The notes beneath the pieces were generated by a model, which did not search any database, was not told the origin of the DNA, and saw nothing but the letters and a program-made list of their open reading frames with translations. The position numbers and the translations under genes were made by a program. From Tubulanus polymorphus (Eukaryota > Nemertea > Palaeonemertea > Tubulaniformes > Tubulanidae), in NCBI RefSeq assembly GCF_964204645.1, contig NC_134025.1, forward strand, positions 25,822,001-25,886,000: DNA of 64,000 nucleotides, written 5' to 3'. Of this stretch, positions 13,470-23,200 are shown piece after piece. Numbering within the stretch: position 1 is the first letter of the stretch; each line of letters begins with the position of its first letter.

Positions 13470-14169
13470 TCACTTGTCTTTAGTTTGTCTTGGTTGCAGA
13501 TCTCTTTTTGTCATGATTTTGATTATTTCTTGTGGCGAGGTTGATGTACCAGTAGAGCCATATTCCTGAAATTAGGACAACACGTCAATTGTTTATTCCA
13601 TTTGATTAATCAGACAAGTTTTGTGATTAAGTTGATGTCCTGCCCAAATAACATGGTTTCGCAGGGATTCAAACCCCCAATGAACCTTTTGATTGTGAGT
13701 CGAACACTATCAAGCCAGAGAGACGGGACAAATCTTGAAAGTCAATGAATAATAATCCCTCATTTGTGCTTAATACCCGCCGTGTAAATGGCTCGTCTGT
13801 CGTCGTCCTGTGCTGTAGACTCTGCTACTACTTAGTTGTTAGTACAAACTAGTGCAGTAGTAACTAGTGCTGGCACAGGGACTTGACACAAAAGGATTTT
13901 GACCCCAGTATCCTAGGTACTATATACAAAAAGACTTTTTATATATAGTACCTAGGATACTGGGGTCAAATCCTTTTGTGTCAAGTACCTGTGTCGTGAC
14001 TCGTGAGTGCTGGTGTATGGCAGTTAGTATTGTGGACTGCTGACTGATATGGGTTTTACCTCACCTTCTTAATTTTATCTTCACTCGGTGGTATCGTTTT
14101 CCACATGAAGACCCCCAATCCAGCTAATCCAATAGAATATAGGATTGCTTTAGCCAGCCTTTCAGACAT
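13470..14169 (-). CDS. Small single-pass mitochondrial-type membrane protein, possibly UQCC3-like
   Basis: Two exons: 14169-14065 (35 codons) and 13565-13470 (31 codons plus TGA), 66 residues in all. Both splice sites are canonical (AAG|GTGAGG and TTTCAG|GAA) and in phase 0. The N-terminus has a short positive head (MSERLAK), one hydrophobic segment at residues 8-24 (ILYSIGLAGLGVFMW) and a charged tail. Size and plan resemble UQCC3, a complex III assembly factor of the inner membrane, and a weak PxxExxxKKE-like stretch follows the membrane segment. The gene is head-to-head with NDUFB3, 233 bp apart, which supports a respiratory-chain role. Gene model is well supported; the UQCC3 name is a guess, and other small assembly factors remain possible. 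Confidence 0.6.
13654..13735 (-). repeat. tRNA-like sequence, candidate tRNA-derived SINE head
   Basis: On the minus strand there is an A-box-like TGGCTTGATAGTG (13717-13705) followed by a B-box-like GGTTTGAATCC (13675-13665), spaced as in tRNA genes. The cloverleaf pairing is degenerate, so a working tRNA gene is unlikely. It lies in the intron of the small minus-strand gene, in the same orientation. Confidence 0.35.
13874..13993. repeat. Near-perfect 52 bp inverted repeat (fold-back element)
   Basis: Left arm 13874-13926 and right arm 13942-13993 are reverse complements except for one substitution and one single-base indel; the loop is 15 nt. The arms include ACTTGACACAAAAGGAT and GACCCCAGTATCCTAGGTAC. 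It sits in the intron of the small minus-strand gene. Transcribed in either direction it would fold into a long stem. Confidence 0.9.
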
Positions 14170-14402
14170 TTCTGTGTTATTATACAATAAGAATTGTACA
14201 ATCTTTCTTACAAGGCAACGACCTTGGGACAATCGACTTCGAGTGTCACTTCATTTTAGGAGTCACCCTTTACTTGATCGTGATCTCCCCTTCATCCGAA
14301 TTTATTACAGCTTTACCTAAACAAATTAAGTTTGACCCTTCACTTCCTATTAAAAAGTTGTTTTACTGAAAAAAATTGATACTAAGTCTAAAATATCAGA
14401 AG
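14170..14402. promoter_or_regulatory. Bidirectional promoter, small mitochondrial-type gene / NDUFB3
   Basis: Only 233 bp separate the two start codons, which face away from each other, so both 5' UTRs and core promoters must lie here unless further 5' exons exist. There is an inverted CAAGG...CCTTG pair near 14212-14227. No TATA box is obvious in a standard position. Confidence 0.55.
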
Positions 14403-15040
14403 ATGGGCTCGGGATCAGGTCACAATGAATTTAAAATACCTGATTGGAGAATGTACAAGATTGATGGAATCAAAGAACTCGAAGATGTGCAGAATTTGTT
14501 AGCCACAAAAGGACTGAAAGATCCATGGATAAGGTTAGTTACTACCTACATCATGTACTACTGTTACTACTCTTGACTTAGGCCACAGTCCGCCCAGTCT
14601 ACTGGTTGTGATTAGTGTGCAGTGTGGACTGTTGGTTGCCAGTTGGATCTGGACATGGTCCTTGACTTTTATATTGACATTCTCAGACAATCTACGGTAC
14701 TGAGATTATAGGGCTAATTATGTAATTAAAGAAATAAAATGACATTATGTGGAATATTTTTCAATGATGATGGTGATGTGGGTGTTATTCTGACCCATGC
14801 TCATAAAAGGACAGCTCCTCAAGTCTTGTAATAGGACTCAATCAATTCATGTTACTTTTTTTTAATTTCAGGAATGAAGTTTGGCGATACATGCCGGAAA
14901 ACTATATGCCACCTCACAGAGCTGCATTCAAATCAGTGTTCAGAGGATTCCGCTATGGTTTCGCAGCATTCTTAGCCACTATTGCCATTGAGGAAGTGCT
15001 ACGACGTAGAAATCCGGATCCACACAGTGGACATCACTAG
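14403..15040 (+). CDS. NDUFB3: NADH dehydrogenase (complex I) B12 subunit NDUFB3
   Basis: Two exons, 14403-14533 and 14872-15040, joined inside an Arg codon, give 99 residues (human 98). This is an accessory subunit of the membrane arm of mitochondrial complex I. The family core is intact: PDWRMYKIDG, LATKGLKDPWIRNEVWRYM, and one membrane segment (FRGFRYGFAAFLATIAIEE). The tail ends in histidines, as in vertebrates. The start ATG at 14403 follows an AGAAG context; an upstream in-frame ATG at 14376 would add nine non-conserved residues. The gene is head-to-head with a small membrane-protein gene. Confidence 0.95.
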
Positions 15041-16709
15041 GACGAAATAGAAATAGTTTAATCAATGAAAACCTGTACATATTGATAAATGTAACATATT
15101 GTAGTTTAATGACATTCTAATGTAGTTGGTTGCATTGTGTCTCTCAACAATGAAGTAGAAACTGTAATTTTTGCATTGATAATAATACAGTCTGTTGTTT
15201 AAAAGAATCTTTCATTGTTCTTTTTTCTTGCTTAAGGATTTGTTACCGCAAGGTTTACTGTAGATTATCAATCATCGTGACTCACCGAATCAAACGGTAA
15301 AATATCGACATGATTGCAAATCTTACTTCAATATTCAATTCTGTATTCAAATCTCATTGAAAGAAAGTCTCTATTTCAATATTTCCAGAAACCGGGGACA
15401 GAGACAGATAGGAAAACAATTGTTCTGTTTCTTTCAACTTCTTACACGAATAAAAATAACAGAAAATTCACTTAAAATAAACAACCGATAGAAAATTAAT
15501 TGTCTGGAGAAAACCACACAGGGAATTTCTAAAAGGTTTTTGGAATCATGTTCGATACGCTTTCTTTTATAGGAAAATAGACGGCTGAGCGAGTGAGGAG
15601 TTACGGGATGCGCCATAAACCCTCGCTAGGGGATATCGCTCGCTACGAAATAAAAGAAAGATTAGACAGCCTAAATTGGTATCCATTTATAAATGGATCG
15701 AGAAATATCCCGTCGGGAGCGGAAATGAAATTCACGTAGCGTAGCAATGCTGTCATGACTACGAGCGCTTAAATACGTATGTTCATGTTGAGTGTCACTA
15801 CACTGCGCGCGCGCGTCTTTTCACTAAGTCACGAACGACATTCTCCAGAATGAAATGATAGATCCGTCATAGCGAACTAAAAACGATTTCATATCATATA
15901 TTACGACCTTAGCCATAAGAAACACTAGTCAAACAATCTAGACACATAGTCTATGATAAAACCAATATAAAAGTCCCGTTTACATTTTCATTCATCGAAA
16001 ACCAACATCATAACTGAGAAAAAATATTTTATTTCCTATATATAAATGTAATTTTACAATGTTATTGAGTATTTGTAGGCACAGCTAGAGGACATTTCAC
16101 GATGTTTTAGTGAAATACATATAAGCAAATTATCATGAAAGTTTGAATATCTAACTGCATATATTACTTTTTTTCGCTACACAATTTTCACTAATTTTGT
16201 CAATCTTTCGAACATTAAGAATCACTCTATTTTCTCACATGTATATATAAATTTGCATTAGATTTATTATATAGAAGTACATGCAAATATACGTTTGCAG
16301 CATTTCAACCGTAGGTGCACGTACTGTGAAGCACGTGATTAGTTCTAACGCGTATGGTGATTTGTCTTCGAAGCGAAGCTAGCAAATATAATAATCTGCA
16401 GTTGACGAGCTGTCTTGAATGGTCGTATTTATTAGACTTTTAAAAGACATTAATGACAAAACGTCATTCACAGTTCAAAACAAGTTGTCGGATCGACTAG
16501 TTCATACGAGCCGGTTTTTGTTGTAAGAATCGAGGCTTAGCACAAATTTCAAGCTGTCTTCAATGATTTTGTTTAGCTTTTTGCTGAGCAAATACATAAA
16601 AAAGAATCACAGAACGACGAAAGCATTGAATGGAAAGGTTGATAATCTTTCTATAAAGTTAAAGCACAAAATTATGCACGCGTATTCAACACAATTAAAC
16701 CGGCTATAT
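15041..16709. other. Convergent spacer, 3' UTRs of NDUFB3 and LRRD1
   Basis: No coding exon was recognised. The likely LRRD1 poly(A) signal (TTTATT on the plus strand, AATAAA on the minus) is at 16428-16433, about 280 nt past the stop. NDUFB3 has only AATAAT-type hexamers near 15180. A short CG-repeat tract is at 15802-15815. The 60-codon minus-strand frame at 15434-15616 has no support. Confidence 0.6.
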
Positions 16710-19008
16710 CTAAAGTTTTACTGCTTGCGAAAATATCTTGATGGCGTAGAGTTTCTTTGAAAGAGTCTCGAACCCGACGATGTGAGTGATTCGGATCAGT
16801 TCATCTACTGATGCCAAGTGACCTTTTGATTTTTTCCAGTAATTCATTGCCTGGATCACCCGTTCTTTAAGATTCGCATTTCCTTTATATTTCTCCTCCA
16901 ATTCACCGATTTTATCGTCTTCAAAGCGAAACTTTCTCATCAAATGGCGCAGATCGTGTTTATTGATAAACGTTGACATTTCTACGAACATCTTCTGTAG
17001 CAATAAATCTAAAACGTAAAAGAAACGGCATAAATGAAAGGACATAGACAAATTTGGGTTTCTAATACGTTTCTTCTTATATATATATGTTACCTTCCCG
17101 CTCTACATGCTTTCTAATGAACAGGCCAATCGGTTGCATGACGCCACTTACACACACGTCCATCGGTGGATTGCGAAGCGGGTTGTCCTGCAGTTGCAAA
17201 TCTTTCAAACCTTTCATATTGTCAAAGTTCTCGGGTAAATCTCTTAGTTCGTTGGAGTACAGTTGCAGAACCTCTATTTTATCCATCGTGCAAATGCATT
17301 CCGGAATCGAACGCAACAAATTATGATGGGCAACCAACGTAACCAAGTTCTTCACCTCTGATATGTTGTTCGGAAGATATTCGATACTGTTGTTTTGGAC
17401 ATGTAAATGTTTTATGCTCGAAAGTCCAATTTCTTCGGGCAAGAATTGAACTTTTGAACCATTTTCTTGGTCGAAAATAAGCGTTTCCAAATTTGGTATG
17501 AAACATACTTGAATCGGGAATTCTTCATAGTCATTGTGAGACAAATCTAGAGAAGTTAAACCGACCATCGATCTCACTTCATCCTGTACGTTCATCAAAT
17601 TATTACGCGACATGTCCAGCGTATTTAAAGACGAAAGTTCGCATACTTGGAACGGGAAACTTTCGAAGCAATTTTCATTCAGTCGCAGAATCTCCAATGA
17701 CACTAATCGTGAGAACTCCATCGGGATTCCTGACAGTTTGTTACCGTGTGCGTCCAGTACTTGAAGGTGTTTCAAACTAGTCACACACGTCGGGAATTCC
17801 TCGAATAGATTCCCGCTAATGTTCAATTCTTTCAGCTTCTTCAGTTCAGAAAATTCATTCGGTAGAACTAACAATTTGTTATTTTGAAGAAGGAGTATTT
17901 CTAACTGATTTAATGAGCAGATAGCAATAGGGAAGTGCTCGATATTATTGTCATTCAAAATAAGCGTGGTCATTGTTTTTAGATTCTTGAGCTCAAGTGG
18001 TACCGAAGATAACATGTTTTTCCCTAAGTAAAGCATACTGATATCCGAACAATAAGCTAGCTCTTCTGGAATCTCATTTATTTCATTGCTACCCATGTAG
18101 ATTTCTTGCAGATCAAATAATTCGGCAATGTTTTGAGGTATTTTTCTTATTTTATTGCCCTCCAAACCTAAAACTTGAAGTTTTGTGCACTGGCACAATT
18201 CATTCGGTAGGTTTTCTAATAAATTGTTGTTGAGACCGAGAGTTACTAAATTTGAGAGCATTTTCACTTCAGGTTGTAGTTCTCTTATTTGATTGTTGGA
18301 TATTCCAAGATCTTCCAAACTCTCCAACCAAAATATCTGAATCGGTATAAATTCGAACTCGTTGTCGTCCAGCTGTAATTGTACCAACTGTGTGAAATTT
18401 TCGAACTCTTTCGGTAGATTAGTAATAGAATTCCCTCGCAAGAATAATCTTTTGAGACCTTGAATTTTGCAAATCTCTGGTAGTAGGAACTGCAGATGAT
18501 TATTATCTAAACCAAAGATTTCAATTCTTTGGAGCTTTGCCACCTCTTTCGGTAACTCTCTGATATCATTATCGTTCAGCAGAAGAACTTGCAGTTTCTC
18601 CAAGTCGCATAAAGTTTCCGGAAACTCCGATATATTGTTGTTGTCTGCAAATATGTGCTGTAAATTTTCAAGTCTCTTTATGTCGCGAGGAAAACTCGTT
18701 ATTTTGTTCCCAGATATATCGAGAGTTCGGAGGAATTTCAATGCCGTACATCTTTTCGCATCGCACATAACTGGGTTCAATTCGGTGAGAAGATTGTTTG
18801 CTAAACTGAGAATCCCGAGTTCCTGCAGTTTCCCGATATCATCCGGAACTTCTTCGATGGAGTTATCGTTTAAATAAAGCGTGTCCAAATGAGGAAGATC
18901 AAAAATGTCTTTCGGCATTGTCAATAGGTTGCATTCACCGAGATTCAAGCAATACATATTTCCGTCCATGCGGAATAGACGCGCGAAAATATCAACCGAT
19001 TCACCCAT
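16710..19008 (-). CDS. LRRD1: Leucine-rich repeat and death domain protein (LRRD1-like)
   Basis: Two exons: 19008-17094 and 17008-16710, giving 737 residues. Exon 1 (638 codons) is a continuous run of about 25 leucine-rich repeats of 23 residues with the LxxLxLxxNxIxxLPxE consensus typical of intracellular LRR proteins. Exon 2 (about 99 codons) has a death-domain pattern: an LRHLMRKFRF helix, AMNYWKKSKG with the core Trp, then VDELIRITHIVGFETLSKKL. The order matches vertebrate LRRD1, whose function is poorly known; death domains usually mediate homotypic assembly. The 85 nt intron separates the two domains exactly. The GTG at 19014 is not the start: the ATG at 19008 follows an in-frame TAA. 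A PIDD-like LRR/death protein is an alternative, but no ZU5 or UPA domain is present. Confidence 0.85.
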
Positions 19009-20236
19009 CTTCACGGCGTGTTCAATTAGTTGACTATGCGGTTAACGGTCACTAATGCTGAAATAATCAGAGCATATGATATGTGTCAGTCATAGGTGAA
19101 AGTTGTGAAAAATATCCAGGACCATAAATCGCCCCTAATCTACGCATGACGTGCCGTGGCAATAAAAGACAAAATGTAAAGATGATCCGGTTGAAATTAA
19201 GGTAGAGGCAATCTGTTTTCCATGCCTCGGAGGAACGGAAAGCCGTTCTTTCCATTGCAGAGACTATTCAATTGAAGATGGAATAATCTCTGTATAGATT
19301 GAAAGAATTGAAATCTTTCCGTTGCGAGTAAGGAAGCAGATTCAATAGCCCTCTCGTCTAATATTTTGGGGTTATATTAATATATATTCAGGCATATATT
19401 TGAAATGAATTAATGATCCATTCTCAAAATAATTCCTCAAATTAAATGAATGTAATAATTCAGAATCAATCAAAAATATGTATTTTTCTATACAATGTAT
19501 ACATTTTACAAAATCACGTCTATGGAGGTTCTTATAACAATTTCTCTAGATCTGTTGTTTAGGAATAAGCTAAAACTACTTTTCAAAATTAACTGTCCAA
19601 TTTTTTATGTGTATGCTTAGTTAGTTTTCTCAATTCATTTTCAATTCTAGATTGACCAATTAATTACTTATTTAATTTGAGATAATGTTTATATTGAGTT
19701 TACCTCGCGATAAATATGTGTCAAAGAGAATAATCCATATTATAGGAGACTAGTCAAAAATAATTCTAGCTACCGCCTCTGACACCCGCGAGTCCGGCAC
19801 TGTAAAACTAATGTGACTTGGGTAGCGTAGCGACACGACGCTCAGTACTGCTCAGTGCGCGCAAGGTGCCCGGTGTACCCAAGTAACGTGATTTCTCGCG
19901 AGAAGTGGGAGTCGATAGCCAATATGGCGGCGAAAAACGTATGAAATATTTTCGAGACTCGACAATTGTCAGAAATAAAACTCCACAATAAATCCCCTCG
20001 AAGTGGATTGATGACAAAGACCTATCACTAATGGTTCGCGGTGTTTAAATTAAATGGTAATCATTAAATTTGAGAAGTGACTTCGTTCCAAAGTCGAAGA
20101 AGCGAGGAATTAAAAGTTATTTCCTGCAATCAAATGCGGAAGTGAAAGTAAAAGTCATGAAAGAAGTTTTGGTTTTGACAACAAAACTAATTTACTTTTT
20201 CTAATACACGTTGACGTTTCTATGTTTTAGTAAGAA
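19009..20236. promoter_or_regulatory. Divergent promoter region, LRRD1 / DNAJC13
   Basis: The two genes face away from each other over 1.2 kb. A GC-rich core at 19780-19940 holds TCTCGCGAGA at 19894-19903, CCAAT at 19919-19923 and a YY1-like ATGGCGGC at 19924-19931. A nine-base inverted pair (ACTTGGGTA 19816-19824, TACCCAAGT 19876-19884) flanks the core. An acceptor-like TTTTAG at 20225-20230 just before the DNAJC13 ATG suggests a noncoding first exon starting near the core. The part nearer LRRD1 is AT-rich and shows nothing notable. Confidence 0.6.
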
Positions 20237-23200
20237 ATGGCGAATGTTACACTGAAAGATAATACAGATGTGGCTTGTTACTTTGTGACGAAGCATTCAT
20301 GGCGAGGAAAGTAAGTATTAGATTTGAATATTAATATTATTTACATTATATTCGAATATTATTCATTATTGTCAATTAATTGAATAATTTGTCCAGTCAA
20401 GTGCAAATAAAATTGAGATTGATATGCTCTCCTTGACCACATTTTTCTGTTAGAATGTGCTTGTTGAAAGACAAAATTTTCGATATTATTGGAATAACCA
20501 ATTATGCTGACATTTGATAACGAATGAACATCCCTCTATCATACAGCGTTTCAATCTATTTTTAGATACAAGCGAGTTTTCTCCGTTGGTACCAAAGGCA
20601 TTACCACGTACAACCCTTCAACATTAGAAGTCACAAATCAGGTCAGTCTACAGTCAAACCATGAACAGAATTATCACATCAGCGTGCAGCAATTGCAGAT
20701 ATTTTATGTGTCATTTTCAATTTCAGTGGGCGTACAGCGAATTCATAAACATAGCGCCCAATACGAAAGCACCAGCAAATAATGAATTTCTGATTACGAT
20801 GAGACGTAAAAAAGTTGAACAGATGAGATTTTCAACTGATCACAGAGCTGATGTCTTAACTGAAGCTTTGGTAAGTTGGAAAGGTAACAAATTGCAGTTG
20901 ATTAATGATTTCATCAAACTCTCCCGTCATATCATTGTGTGAAATTGTTTTTGCAGCGTTTTAGGGCTCAGTTTGCGGAGAAAGGCGCCCAATCCAAGCG
21001 CTACAATTCATACAAATTCCACTGGAGTGAAACTCGCGTTCCCGTAATTCTGGAAGTAAATCAGGGCTCTTTAGATCAAATAGACCCATCTACTGGTAGA
21101 CTTTTGTGTTCATATGATTACAAAGACATGGAGGGGTTGACTCAGGTATGATTTCGTTCAAAACCAAAATACTTTCATTCAGGCCTACTCAATTTGCTTC
21201 TTTCTGCTGAAAAAAAAACAATTTTTTTCTAGGTGTCTGACTATCCTGGAGGTATAGCTGTCATCTACGGTGGTTTCAGTCGTTTGGTAAGAATATCAAA
21301 TATAATGCATTTATATTTTATTTTATACTCTCCCCAGGTTGTCACTCGAAATTGAAATCTATTTTTTCCCTCCAGCATTTGTTTGCCCTTGAAAAACGAG
21401 ATGAGTTGATAAAGGCTGTCATCGAATCTGCGGGAGCGTATGTAGGAATATCTATTAAACAAAGGCGGGATCCGATCTCTCATGACCAGTTTTTGTTGCA
21501 CCGTCTAGGAAAATACAGGTAACATTTAAAATCTCGGCACCTTCCGTACGTATGATTTCTTAAGTACGTTCATGTTACATTTATCATTGACTGCGTGTTT
21601 CTAGCACTGATGAAGCTTTGACATCATATACTGAATTCACTGTACAGAAGATCAGCCCACGACATTCAGACCCGGTGCGACGTACGTTGTGTTTATCGGA
21701 AACCTGTCTCGTCGAGCGAGATCCAGCTACGTATAACGTCACCACGGTCAAACCACTCTGTGATGTAAGTTCTATGTAACGTGATGAAAGTTTTAACTTA
21801 TAGTTATTGAAGCTGTTTGTTCAAAATAGATTTTGCTTAACTTATGTTTGTTTTTCAGATATTTGCGATAATCCGTGATAAAGATAATCCGCAACAATTT
21901 AGTGTAGAATATGTAAAAGGAGCTGTGCGTACATACACATCAACAGATCGGTTAGTAAACTGTTAAGTGGAAAAATTTGACCTTTGTGCCAGTTCATATA
22001 GCCATGACCGTGTCATAACATTTTTCCCAATTTTCAGGGATGCTTTGATTGCGTCAGTTTTAGATGGTGTAAGAGCTTCTGGTAATAGGGATGTTTGTGT
22101 GGTCATGAAGTTAACCAATAGAGGTTTCAGACTAGGTAATGTGTTCACTGAAACACTGACCAAATCATTTATCAGTTCCAATGCTTCATTCAATTCTATT
22201 GTCCTTTCAGGGCCGTTTACTGTACCGCTCGATGAGGAAGTTGAAAGCCAACATATGAAGTTTTTCCAACAGCTGCCAGAAAATATGACTTTCAATGAAG
22301 TCGTGCATCGGTTTAACTGTAATATACCGTATAGTGGATTATTGCACGCTGTCACTCAAGATGCACGTATCATCTAATGAGAAATATATTAGGCCCAGCT
22401 TCTTCTATTTCAGGCTTTTAATTCATTAACGATCCGCTTGAAATTGTAGGGATTCTTCTCTGAAAATAAGGAGAAATTGATCAACGGTACATTAATAGCA
22501 CTGCTCGAGAGGCAAGGAGATCAAAATTCGATCAATTCCGAAGATCTAGAAGCGCAGTTTCATGCCCTGCGTCGACTTGTAGCTTCTAAAGCTGGATTCA
22601 ATGCATTTACTACTTTGCCGAGGTAGACTTCTGCGCTGAATTTTTATAGTCAATTTCACCGTATAAAACTAGAAATTAATACGTCTGACTCTTTTTAGAA
22701 TGCGGGAAAGTGTTGGTGTAAAAGTTGTGAAAGCTTTGAAACGTAACAACGACGGCGTTACCCATGCGGCTATAGATATGTTGAATGCTTTAATGCAGGT
22801 ATATTGCCGGCTCATGATCTCAATATCTTTTCTAATAACTTCGCATTATACTTACTTAAATGTATATTCATTTCAGCCTATGCATGACAACTATGATTTA
22901 CGAAAAGAGCAAATGAACAAATCGTCTCTGATGTCATCGAAGAAATTCCTTGAAAATCTCTTGGATATGTTTCGCGGTCACGTCGTAAGTTATCCACACT
23001 ATTTCATCCGGGTAAAACTTGTTCATAATTTCTTGATGTACTATTGACTGCTTATATTCATGATAGATGCGTGGTTCTGGAGCCTTGGTCATAACAGCTA
23101 TGTTGGATTTCCTAACATTCGCTCTATGTGCTCCGTATAGTGAAACAACTGACGGTACATATTTTGATACATTGTTGGAAATGGTGGCTGATGATGGTCG

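Noticed and set aside
22367-22380. Possible alternative GT donor after DNAJC13 exon 10
   Set aside because: It shifts the frame into a stop with every nearby acceptor, so the GC donor was kept.
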